In this document: positions 1 to 9,415 of the stretch, in pieces
Numbering within the stretch: the first letter of the stretch is position 1
How the letters are laid out: each line of letters starts with the position of its first letter
Origin: Collybiopsis luxurians FD-317 M1
Lineage: Eukaryota; Basidiomycota; Agaricomycetes; Agaricales; Omphalotaceae
Direction of reading: 5' to 3'
Assembly: GCA_000827265.1 (NCBI GenBank)
Contig: KN834764.1
Span: 811,449 to 875,448, forward strand
Length of the DNA stretch: 64,000 bases
Notes under the pieces: generated by a model
Told to the model about the DNA's origin: nothing
The model's input: only the letters and a program-made list of their open reading frames with translations
The model's database searches: none
Made by a program: the position numbers and the translations under genes

Positions 1-703
1 GTTCATTACAATGTGAAAGGAGTTGTTAGTGAATTTCTTCAATCACAGAACTCGAGCCCAAGCGGAGACTTGTTGACATGGTCCATCCTCTCCACTGGAG
101 TGTACATGGAAAATCTCCGCGGCGTATGTTCTTTGTGCTCCATTACTCTTTCCTCTAGATGATTCATTGAGTGCTCTCCAGCCTCTTTTGGGACCTCTGG
201 CCAAGCGAGAGAATGGTGCCGTGGTCTGGGCCCTTCCCACTGGAGATGGTCATATACCCGCAATTTGCCTAGAGGACTTTGGTTGGTGGGTCCGATATAT
301 CTTTGATCATCGGTCGGAAACTTCCGGGCAAGAATTGAAAGTTGCCACCGAGATGATGACTATGGACCAGCTAGTTGAAACTTTCACTCGAGTAACAGGA
401 GTGCCTGCTATTCATAAACGTATTTCGATTGATGAATATCTGGCCTTTGATCCTGCTCGGAGCAATCTGCCCTTGCCCAATGGAGAACCGTATGTCAAAA
501 CTTTTGGAGATACATATCGTGCAGTGTACACTCTTTGGCATGACAATTTGGTAACGCGGGACATGGAATGGGTCAGGCGGATTCATCCTACTGGTTATAC
601 GCTAGAGAGTTTTATCAGGGAGAAAGGTATTGATGGAAACCTTGATAAAAATTTCAATCTTCTTGAAGATCCACAACATCTGTATGCCCACCGAGATACG
701 TAG
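1..703 (+). CDS. NmrA-like NAD(P)-binding protein, 3' part (5' end outside window)
   Basis: C-terminal part of an NmrA-like (atypical short-chain dehydrogenase) protein; such proteins bind NAD(P) and act as redox sensors or reductases in the cytosol. Exon 1-123 reads VHYNVKGVV...STGVYMENL. An intron with GTATGT...CTCCAG ends occupies 124-181 (58 nt), and the exon 182-703 continues in phase 0 to TAG at 701-703. Family-like segments are VVWALPTGDGHIPAI, the LKVATEMMTMDQLVETF helix and the C-terminal YTLESFIREKG. The N-terminal Rossmann half lies upstream of the window. Two decayed relatives follow at 854-1275 and 2879-4110. This copy keeps its CpGs and has no internal stop, so it is probably the functional member. 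The substrate is unknown. Confidence 0.75.
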
Positions 704-853
704 TTACGAGGAAATTTATTTCTAAACTTGGTAAAAAAATTGTAGAAATAAGAATACTTATAGCTTCCAAGTGATCCTCTGATTAAATGTAGATGTCTTT
801 ATTTGATTTGATGTCCCAAAACTAAGATACAAATTTTACCTTGTTCTTCTTCA

Positions 854-1275
854 GTGTAAATACTGGCATCCACTAAATGTTTGCGCCAAGGAAAACGCGT
901 TTATGCGAACATCGATTACCATACTGTTCGTCCACAAACCGAGATCTACTTGGGAGTCAAGATGTTTGAATATGCTCATTCGGCACGAGTTAAACATTAC
1001 ATCTGGAGCGGGCTCGATTACGCCAGCAAAGTCAGCGTTCATTCCGTCAGCTTTCCGAAGCATTATTAACTAACTTCCACCTGCTTACAGCTTGGAAATT
1101 TTAATCCAAAGTATCACCAAGCTGTTCATTACAATGTGAAAGGAGCTGTTGGTGAATTTAGAAATCAAGCCCAAACGGAGACTTGTTGACCTGGTCCGTC
1201 CTCTCCACTGGAGTGTACATGGAAAATCTCCTCGGCGTATGTTCTTTGTGCTCCATTAATCTTTCCTCTGGATGA
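854..1275 (+). pseudogene. NmrA-like fragment (middle part only)
   Basis: A second, degenerate NmrA-like copy. A 3' splice site (TTCTTCAG, ending 855) precedes damaged sequence. From 881 the frame reads RVYANIDYHTV, then QTEIYLGVKMFEYAHS and VKHYIWSGLDYASK, matching residues of the 2879-4110 copy. An intron-like stretch ends at CTTACAG near 1090, then LGNFNPKYHQAVHYNVKGAVGEF. After about 1157 the frame is lost by a small deletion compared with the copy at position 1. Bases 1123-1270 are a diverged direct repeat of bases 1-165, including the start of the same intron. Both N-terminal Rossmann and C-terminal exons are missing, so it cannot make a whole enzyme. Confidence 0.7.
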
Positions 1276-2304
1276 TTTACCAAATGCTGAGGGTCAGGAG
1301 TTGCCGCTTGTAGTTGGGAGTCAAACAATTAGACAGATCCACTTTGATTGGGACAAAGGGCCAACGAAAGGGATCAATGGTCCTTCTATTGATACAATTG
1401 CTAAGCTCGCCATGAGTCATGGGCAAGATTACGGGTCTGGGGTGGGAAACTTGATGCGGCAGTTACCCGTGCCTACGCGGTGGCGCCTCAGATGCCGCTG
1501 CCCCAACTTCAATCGGCTTCAAATGGTAGCGCAGGGCCGAGCCGAGCCGAGCTGTCTATTTATAGCTCAGCTCAATTGAATCTGAATAGGCTCCAAAATA
1601 TAGTCCTGACTTGCCAAACTTACCCCGAGTCAAGTTCACAGGCTGTGGCTGGGTCAAGTAAACAATTTTCTATGCTCGCAAACCTGCTGCAAACTGATTT
1701 ACCTATAACATTGCTAACGCTAGAATTGAGTTTGTGACATGCAGATATCATCTTACACTTTGAGAACGCTCTTTTTCAATCACCGGAATTTCGTTTGATG
1801 CCTCGTTTAGGTCGAAAATAATCAGTTGGGGTTGCATAACATGGCTCCATCAGGTAAGTGCCTTAATTTGACTGTCGCTGGGCATCAATACTTAAGGCAA
1901 TACGAATGCGGGACCCCGCTCCCTTTGCTTGAGATGAAATTTAAATTAAATTGAGCACTATATGAGAAAAAAGTTATAGCCTGTCTTTGAGTCATAAATA
2001 ACCCCGTCTTTTGAGCATGCAGTTAGAAAGAGCGTAGGATGCCGTACTCTATTTGTAGATTAATGCATCCATATATGCAAGAAGGTAACCTCTCGCAGAT
2101 AAGCTGAATGGAGACATGACCTGCAGTGATGTCTCGAGATCAAATCTGAGGCCGATAAATACATAATGTCAAAGTGAATTGCGACCCAGTCCTGTTCTGG
2201 ATCACCGCAGATAGCGGACTTGCCTCTTTTTCCCCGTAGATATTCAAAATACACTGAGTTTCTGTGGTGTCAACTAGAGGTTTGCGCTGCCAGGTTTTAA
2301 GGAA
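1276..2304. other. Stretch without a recognisable gene
   Basis: Only short open frames are present and none resembles a known family. An isolated ATG followed by a good 5' splice site occurs at 1841-1858 (ATGGCTCCATCAG then GTAAGT), but no downstream partner exon could be joined to it. Confidence 0.5.
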
Positions 2305-2770
2305 TGAGCCCCTGCAACAGATATTGTGCATAATTTGACTGGTGCTACCAAATGAATGTTTGTGCACAATCCTTTGGTCGCACCAGTCGAGGCCACCCTA
2401 AAATATATAAGATCAGATGTAACTACCCTAAACCCTAACCTAACCCTAACCCCTAACCTTTCGCGCTTCGCGCAAGCACCCTGTGGGTGCACCTAACCCC
2501 TACCCCAGCGTGCCTTTGGCACAAGCCTAACCCCTAACCCTAACCCTAACCATCTAACCACCTAACCACCTACCTGACCCCCCAATAGAGCCATTTGTTG
2601 GCAATGTCGCAGACAGTTCCCACATGTTAGGGCTAGCTCTGCTAGCCCTAACAGGAACTGCTTGCAACATTGCTTGATCTTAGGGTAGTCACTGGTAGTT
2701 ACCAAAGGATTGTTCACAATTGTTTGTCTGGTAGCACCAAAGATTGTGAACAATAGCTGTGGCATTGAGT
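2305..2770. mobile_element. Inverted-repeat (MITE/foldback-like) element with telomere-like interior
   Basis: The left arm around 2315-2392 and the right arm around 2687-2766 are imperfect inverted copies of about 75-80 bp. Shared blocks on the right-arm strand are ACCAAAGGATTGT, TGGTAGCACCA and CACAGCTATTGT (left variant ACAGATATTGT). Inside lie telomere-like CCCTAA repeats and several perfect small hairpins. A second inverted repeat at about 2601-2675 has a perfect 13-bp stem (2625-2637 with 2641-2653) around a TCT loop. No transposase is present, so it would be non-autonomous. No clear target duplication was seen, so the exact ends are approximate. Confidence 0.65.
2427..2575. repeat. Interstitial telomere-like CCCTAA/CCCCTAA repeats
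   Basis: Degenerate runs of CCCTAA, CCTAA and CCCCTAA occur at 2427-2458, 2491-2505 and 2523-2575. The complement, TTAGGG, is the usual fungal telomere unit. The runs are separated by short perfect hairpins: CGCG-CTT-CGCG at 2462-2472, GCACCC-TGT-GGGTGC at 2476-2490, and GTGCC-TTT-GGCAC at 2510-2522. Unique genes lie on both sides, so this is not a chromosome end. Confidence 0.8.
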
Positions 2771-2878
2771 GAAGGAATACCCGTAGTACCTAAGCTTTAG
2801 AAGTAGTATAAATATTGTAACCCACCAGCAGGTCCTTGTTCAGGACAAGCTTGTCTTTTTAACCATTCCATATACCAA

Positions 2879-4110
2879 ATGACCACCAAAGAGCTCATTC
2901 TTATCATCGACATGACTGGTGTGCAAAGAAGACCGGTTATTGCATCTCTCTTGGCACTACAAGATGATGGAACTCCATCCCCATACTCTGTTCGAGCACT
3001 TGTCTCAGATCCAAACAGTGAAATTGCCAAGCTTCTCGCCTCCTGGGGAGTTGAATTATTTAAAGGTATATACTCTATTCCGCAAGATTTCAAGTATAGT
3101 TTTCACTACTTTCACCTGCTCTACTTTTTCAGGCCAAGTGGACAATCTGGACAACATTGCCGCAGCGTTCAAGGGATGTTACGGCATTTATGCCAACTTC
3201 GACTACTATGCTATTGGTCTGCAGACTGAGATCTACCTGGGAATCAAGTTCTTTGAATATGCACATTCTGCACAAGTCAAGCACTACATTTGGAGTGGGC
3301 TCGATTATGCTAGCAAGGTTAGTGTCATTTGTTGGGCATGAGTGAGTGATTGAATCCTCACCTTTTTACAGCTTGGAAACTTTGACCCAAAATATCACCA
3401 AGCTGTCCATTACAATGTGAAAGGGATTGTTGGTGATTTTCTTTGATCACAGAGCTCGAGTTCTAGTGGAGACTTATTGACATGGTCCATCCTCTCCACT
3501 GGTCCATACTTGGAAAATATCTGTAGTGTAAGACTTTATCTCTGTTTGATCTTCCATTGAGGTTTATTCATCGCATGCTCTCCAGCCACTTCTGGGGCCT
3601 CTTTCAAAGTGTGAGAATGGCGCTGTAGTCTGGACAATTCCTACAGGAGATGGTCATATACCTGCAATCAGTCTGGAAGACATTGGTTGGTGGGTCCAGT
3701 ATACCTTTGATTATTGGTCAGAAACTTCTGGACAAGAGCTTAAAGTTGCCACCGAGATGATGACTGTTGATCAGCTGATGAAAACTTTCACTCAAGTAAC
3801 AGGAGTTCCTGCTATCCATAAATGAATCTCCATTGATGAATATTTAACCTTGTATCCTGCACAGTTTAATCTGCCCCTCCCCAATGGGGAGCCATATGCA
3901 AAAACCCCGGGAGATACATATTGTGCAGTGTATACTCTTTGGGCTGACAATTTTTTAACTTGGGATATGGAGTGGGCTAGGCATATTCATCCCACTGGGT
4001 ATACCCTAGAGAGTTTCATCAGCGAGAAAGGTATTGATGGAAACCTTGATGAAGATCTTAATCTTCTTCGAGGCCCGCAGCATCTGTATAGCTGTGGAAA
4101 CAGTGCCTAG
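2879..4110 (+). pseudogene. NmrA-like gene, full length but interrupted by stops
   Basis: A near complete NmrA-like copy. The start at 2879 gives MTTKELILIIDMTG, a degenerate Rossmann strand. An intron begins near 3065 and ends before GQVDNLDNIAAAFKGCYG at about 3133. Then come EIYLGIKFFEYAHS and VKHYIWSGLDYASK, a second intron (about 3319-3371), LGNFDPKYHQAVHYN, and a third intron ending TGCTCTCCAG near 3584. The last exon matches the copy at 182-703 and ends at TAG 4108-4110. Two in-frame TGA stops break it: one after IVGDFL near 3445 and one after PAIHK near 3823, where the intact copy has an Arg codon beginning CG. Many CpGs of the intact copy are TpG or CpA here. Confidence 0.75.
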
Positions 4111-4440
4111 GTGCATGGGCATAATAGTGGGTAAAAAAAAGAACACAGGAAGATCCAAAATATCTTTGTAACACTGACAGTTTCTTAAAAAGTTCCAATG
4201 TATCTTTTTCAAATGTGTCTGAAAGTTTCAATAGATCTTTCTTGAATACCATGACAAGCAGACTAATGTGCTTATTCCTAGTTCAAATGTGAACAGGAGT
4301 TTGCATGAGTAAGGTGAGGCAGTCCAATGGTTCGTATGGACTGAACGAGAGGGGAGTAAGCAGACCAGGCTCGTCTCTTTATTCATTGTAAGGTTTACTT
4401 ATTGTTAGACTCTTTTGTCTTTGAAAATGGATCATTGGTA

Positions 4441-5014
4441 AGGTAGGGCTCATGCAAATCCCGCTCACCTCATGTGCCATGACAGGGCTGTGACTAACAC
4501 ACTGAAGCATCTTGTAAGTTGTAATGTACTTAGAGAATAATATATGTATCACTTTATACCTTCTGCTTTTGCATTTCCTCTTGTGCCTTTGCCTCCTCCA
4601 TATCTTGCATCAAAGCCTTATCCTACAATTCTAGCCTTTCCTGGGCTTCCTGTGCCTCCTTTGCCTTTTGTTTGCAAAGTGTGGTACACTTGGTATTGGG
4701 ATTAGCATGTGGCACACCTTTTGCATTGAGATTCATTAGATTTTTTAGCTTTCGATGCATTTTGTGCCAGGGAGATGCAAAAGTGTATTGAATTGGTATG
4801 TATTCTGCTAATACCACCTGTAAAATGGCTGAACTTCCAAATCTGGTCCTGTAAAAAGTTTTTGTACATTATTTATTGAATATCTGCGGGAATCGATTCC
4901 CAATAAAGCGAGGGTACAAAGTGGTATTAAAGATTTAGTCCTGAGGAGGCACTATCATGCCTGTGTCTCTTTTTCATCACGTGAGGTGAGCGGGATTTGC
5001 ATGAGCCCTTACCT
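4441..5014. mobile_element. TA-flanked MITE, about 574 bp
   Basis: Terminal inverted repeats of about 36 bp: the left end starts AGGTAGGGCTCATGCAAATC and the right end is its inverse with a one-base insertion. TA dinucleotides at 4439-4440 and 5015-5016 flank the element and fit a TA target duplication, as made by Tc1/mariner/pogo-type elements. The interior has no intact transposase. On the minus strand around 4560-4815 a short, stop-containing stretch encodes a charged helix (KAKEAQEAQERLEL, then QDMEEAKAQEEMQ) like the C-terminal tails of some fungal pogo-type transposases. That link is an inference from composition only. Confidence 0.75.
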
Positions 5015-5281
5015 TATATATGAACCAGCTGATTAGGCCATTTCGATGCTGCTTCTTGCCGCTTCTTGCTGCTGGTAGGCATGGCAATAAGTGCTCACTG
5101 TGTTTCCAGCCACATGAATGGAGTCTTTATCACAAAGGTGATAGGTGACGTCGGTACCTGCTGACTGCAATGTGTTTATGTGGCAGTACTCCTTGATAGG
5201 CCTTAGCTTTCTTGTACTCCTACTCGACTCTTGACCCCATTGAGAATATTTACCTCAGGCTGCTAGCTTTTAAATTTACTT

Positions 5282-5518
5282 GTGGTTCCTAACATGAATC
5301 AAGAAAATATTCAAGAATTTGCTGGATCATCTGAACTTAATGGAAACATTGAATATTTTTGGAATGCGGCCAATGTTCAAGTGCATGGGTCTAGGTTTAC
5401 AAGCGTTGGGGACAATCTTATTCAAAACAATAACTATTGGGGTCCAAGTGAGCTCTGGCACTGTTCATTGATAGCCTCCATGTCTAAATCTCATTGCCAG
5501 AGGTATGATTCACAATAA
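5282..5518 (+). other. N-terminal fragment with the glycine-rich motif of mushroom NLR-like proteins
   Basis: An open frame with ATG at 5294 (MNQENIQEFAGSS). It contains FWNAANVQVHGSRFTSVGDN followed by LIQNNNYW. The pattern 'N-A-x-x-x-x-V-x-G-x-x-F-x-x-V-G-x-x' is the short motif found near the N-terminus of many agaricomycete NACHT/NLR-like and kinase-like proteins. A related version (FAINGGQF, VINGGQF) starts the protein at 48713. After the motif the frame runs to a stop with no recognised domain. A possible continuation at about 5590-5685 (SIQEGNPGERVDIIHKFDKK) is closed by TGA. It is probably a decayed or partial gene. Confidence 0.4.
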
Positions 5519-6771
5519 TTTTAAAATGAAATGAAAACTGTAGGATTAGATCACATATGACATGAAGTGACCTCTGAAAATGTTTGTATGCAAGCTCAAG
5601 GACTATTATCTCATCACTTCTATACAAGAAGGAAATCCCGGCGAGAGGGTTGATATAATCCACAAGTTTGACAAGAAAGAAGATTGAGACATATGGGAAT
5701 CTTGCTTGCAGAGATCTAGGTGTGCCTTTATTCACTATACTCAGTGGTATGTTTCATGATGGATTTATGCAAACACAGATGGGCTCCATTTAGCATTCAA
5801 CAACTTTGGAAGCTGAAAATTGGGGGTTCCCCATGTCTGGCTATATCTTCTGCATGTGAGCTGTTATTGAACTCAAATCAGATTATTGGTATTACTTGTG
5901 GGATGGGCCATTGCGCTTCGTGCGTGGCATGTACAAGTCCGGACATGTATAATGAGACAATCTTGCAAATAGGTGTTTTTTTGAGTAGAACATATCTGAT
6001 ATATTGTAGCGGCGTGTCATGATCTTTGTTGTTGCATTACTTCCCACTCACTTACCATTCACTCGCTCATCTCCTTCTTTATCTTATCAATAACTCCTTT
6101 TAGTTCTCCATTACATAACCCTTGTACTACTATTTAAGCCAGCAAGTATGTAGAACTAGGGTAACCTTTTTTAAATCAACCCCTTTACCTTATCACTCAT
6201 CTGAACACTAAGCTCAGTGCTCACTCAACTCAGCAAGCCTTCCCCTTTTGTGACTGCGCTCTCTGTAACTCTGTCACTGTTGCGCAGCACATATACACAT
6301 TTGACATATACACATAGCAGCGATTGTCATGACCAGTGATGAGGTGATATATGCAAGGGATATTAGCAGCAATTGCACATGCCAGCACTGAGGTGTTACA
6401 TATGACTAATCTTGCTCAATCGGAACCAGGAGGGGAAAAAAATTTTAAAATAAAAAAAAAAAGAAAAAGAAAAACAGAAAGGAAGATTGAAGGTGTTAAA
6501 GGCCAAAATTATGAGAAGTACATTGACCGAAAGACAGCAAGAGCTCAAAAAAGGGACAGAGCAATGGTACGGAGATGAAAGCAAGGAAAGCGGAGATGGT
6601 AGTTGAAAAGATCACACATAACATGACAAATGTCACAAAAGTGACAGATCCGTATAAGGGGATAAAACCTGCATACAAACGGCAAAAAAAAAAGTGTGTG
6701 AGAAATGTGGGAAAAAGGACAACTTCACCGCAAGACGATTCCTTCATTTCATTCTGGACTTGTAACTTAAG
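5519..6771. other. Gene-poor stretch, possible solo LTR
   Basis: No recognisable coding exon. At about 6016-6300 the sequence has LTR-like features: it starts TGTCATGATC, has a TATTTAAG box near 6132, then CT-rich DNA. No second copy in this window confirms it. Bases 6431-6478 are strongly A-rich. Confidence 0.35.
6316..6404. repeat. Direct repeat of about 40 bp, two copies
   Basis: Two diverged copies, 6316-6353 and 6365-6404, share AGCAGCRATTG, a CATG(A)CCAG core, TGAGGTG and a final TATG. Role unknown; it lies about 370 bp before the start of the single-codon-exon gene. Confidence 0.5.
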
Positions 6772-9415
6772 ATGCCGGTAATAGCTGTTTATACAATTCA
6801 GGAAATTTATGACGGCAATATACCTGCCATCATGAGACAGGAAATCATAGTGAATTTGGATTCTTTCTTTGTTTGCAATATACTCATGATATATATATAA
6901 GTACCTCAAGCTCATGGTAAGACTAACCTGGGGATATGCTCTTAATCTACTTAGAATACTCTATTTCACATTCAGGTATTTTTTCTGAGGAATTCCTCTG
7001 TGTATCCCGGAAAATGGGTTGGACCTCAGTTATGGGCTGGTCAAGGGATATATAAGAAGCTTAGGCTTTTTGATGAAGCAGGGAATTTGTCCGTAGACCC
7101 GGACTACCTGAAATCTTTGGGATTGCTTTATGAAGAATTCTCAGAATACAAGGTTTGAGTTTGCACATTTGTTGTCAGTTTAAATCAACTGACAAAGCTT
7201 TGCCAGATATACGGAGATGTTGAGTTCTGGTTAGATGCTGAGTCTTATCAGAAAGACGGGTAAGATTACTAAATTGGCCACTATGTTGTTCTTATACAGA
7301 CAACTTACGGGGATATATGAAGGTGAAATTGAGGTAAATAGGATCACAATGTTACACATCAAATCCAATGAGGTAGGTTATTTGGCGAAAATGAGAAGAA
7401 TTATTTTTTACTGTGCATTGTCTGCTTTCACAAGCTGCCATCGGTGAGATGCTGTCTTAATACTCTTCCAAGGTGAATGACTATTGGATCATCCTCTCTG
7501 TTAGCATGTGAGTGTCTATAACTTGTTTTGCTTTTGAATTCCTCTGAGCTACTTTGGCACCTGATCTGTTTTATGACTAGGATGTAAGTTTTTCACTTGA
7601 CATCTGTATACATGACTGCATCAATTTCTTACTTTCGCCTTGCTAGTTGGTAAGCTGCTAGGAGAAAATTCTCTTAGCTTGCAACTAATTCAAGTTGCCC
7701 ACTGCCCTGTCCTTTTGTAATGGATACTCTGAATTTAGTGGGTCAGTAGACCAATCTACATTCAAATGTTTGAGTTCATACAAAGATAGCTAAAATTGAT
7801 GCTTTGGATAGGATGTAAGTCAATCAATTCACTTTTCAAACTCAAATGCCTAGTAAATGATTTACTATTTTTGCTACAAGGGGGTGGGTTAATTTACAAT
7901 TGCTTGTATGGGTCTCTGTTCATTGCCTTGGACTGATGTCCTTTGTCAGAATGTAAGTTCAAGACCATTATGCTACAATTGAAACGGGTTCTTATAAACT
8001 GTCTGGATATTTCACGCCACTAGCCGGTAAGTTCTTCTGCTGACAGTTGATTACCATGAGACTCAGTTGAGTATCTTGTAAATTTCCTATACCAGAAGGT
8101 ATGTCCATCATTTGTACATTTAGATTTTATATGGTATAATGTCTTTTGATTGTTCAATTATTTTGATCATTTACCAGTGGGTCAGTGTACCAATCGATGA
8201 TTAATCTATAAACTTTCTTTAATCAAGCTCACAAACTTACCTTCTTTGCAGTGGGTGAGTTGACAGTTTGCATACATTGTTGTATACATATATGTCAACT
8301 GTGACATTCTATGTCTTTGAATTTCAGAATGTAAGTTAATAATTTATCTGTGTAAAAGATTCAGGTTGTTATCTTTTTGCTAGCGAGTAGGTCAATTTTA
8401 CATGGTTGCAACTCAAGCCCTCGTTTACCTGTTTTTTTCTTCTTCTCCAACCCATGGGTGAGTTATTAACATACTGTTTTCAAGCAATTACCCCTGATTA
8501 GTACTTCCTCCACTTGCTAGCAAGTAAGTTAGTTGGTATTAATTATAGAAGCTTTTGTTTACTACATTCTAGCGAGTTAACTATTCAATTTTTACATTGG
8601 CAAACTGACACAAGCCGACTTTTATGGAACTCTTCTTTTGGTAGCGAGTAAGTCATTACATTAGGACCAATCTCTGAATCTCTTCTGATTGTCCCTTCTT
8701 AGTTTGCAAGTTGATCAACTGCTGTCTACTCAAATGTTCCATTAACTCTTTTTGGATCTTTTCTATCCTTTCAGCTCGTAAGATATGCAATTTACTTTGT
8801 ATTTGAATAAATGACCTAAATATTTCTAATTACTTAGACAGTAAGCAGTCAAATTCCATTTGCATAGTTCAATGGAGCCATTTTGGTCTTTTTCTTCCCT
8901 TTACCAGAATGTAGGTTATCCTGGCCTTTAACTGTCATATTGTAACAGATTGGTACTTTTAGAATGAAAATGCATACAGAACATTGGAACCCAATCACTC
9001 GGAAATTACAGAAATCAGATGTACAGAAGTTGAAGACTTAGTTCCATTGCCAAGCTCATCTCCCATCGCCCCTGGGCCCTCTGTGTCCCCTTTTTCAGTT
9101 CGTGTTCAAGATGCACCTGCTTCTATTATGGAGCAGCCTAGTTCCATCAGGATTGCTAATGCCCTTCAGGATGGTTCTGCAAAGAGTGTTTTTGAGCACT
9201 CAAAACTACAGATCTCACAGTGGCTGCAGAGACTCAAATGCAAAATTCCAACAGCAGTTCATTTGATCCCAAAGGCTAAAGCTACTGGACGATCAGGTAT
9301 CAGTGGATGGACCAGGTCTTTAATAACTCGGGTCCGAACACCCGGTACCCGGGCCTCTGATGCAGAACCAAGTACCTGCGGAACAGAGCCAACTGGTAAA
9401 AGAGCAAGGGCGTGA
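6772..9415 (+). CDS. Unknown protein encoded by a gene with a train of single-codon exons (predicted 306 aa)
   Basis: The product is not recognised. The predicted exons are 6772-6849, 6902-6916, 6976-7152, 7207-7259, 7300-7372, 7435-7443 (9 nt), then 21 exons of 3 nt each between 7505 and 8910, and a last exon 8963-9415 ending in TGA. ATG 6772 is chosen because TAA lies in frame just upstream. The exons join in one frame: MPVIAVYTIQEIYDG at the start, then FLRNSSVYPGKWVGPQLWAG, YGDVEFWLDAESYQKDG and LTGIYEGEIEVNRIT. The microexon-coded segment is Trp-rich (HDLWDGNPKW then WNRWQRRFLTN). The final exon encodes NENAYRTLEP and a Ser/Pro/Arg-rich tail ending GKRARA. No signal peptide or membrane helix is evident. 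One 5' site (7153) is GTTTGA, one (8576) is GTTAAC and one (8706) is GC. The long exons are convincing by phase; true splicing of the short ones is untested. Confidence 0.6.
7505..8910 (+). other. Array of 21 consecutive 3-nt candidate exons (AG|NNN|GT units)
   Basis: The triplets and their first bases are CAT 7505, GAT 7581, TTG 7647, TGG 7739, GAT 7812, GGG 7881, AAT 7950, CCG 8024, AAG 8096, TGG 8178, TGG 8252, AAT 8328, CGA 8384, TGG 8455, CAA 8521, CGA 8573, CGA 8645, TTT 8703, CTC 8775, ACA 8838 and AAT 8908. Each except 8455 is preceded by a pyrimidine-rich tract and AG. Each is followed by a 5' splice site, mostly GTAAGT, GTGAGT, GTCAGT or GTAGGT. The introns are 49-89 nt, the normal size for this genome. 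None of the triplets is a stop, and they keep phase 0 between exon 7435-7443 and exon 8963-9415. At 8455 the 3' site reads CCCA instead of CCAG. The intron after 8703 starts with GC (GCAAGT). Confidence 0.7.

Noticed and set aside
1841..1860. ATGGCTCCATCAG followed by GTAAGT as first exon of a gene
   Set aside because: No downstream acceptor and exon in frame could be joined with confidence.
2427..2575. A true chromosome end
   Set aside because: Coding DNA and a second inverted arm lie on both sides, and the repeats are degenerate.
5690..5800. A second microexon array near 5700
   Set aside because: Apparent AG-GT pairs would need introns of about 25-35 nt, below the size of other introns in the window, and no frame is maintained.
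6351..6781. Lys-rich open frames as genes
   Set aside because: They are produced by A-rich low-complexity DNA and show no family features.
7508..8962. The microexon region as a minisatellite or CRISPR-like array
   Set aside because: The spacers are unlike each other and of varying length; only splice-site words recur, and spacing between AG and GT is always three bases.
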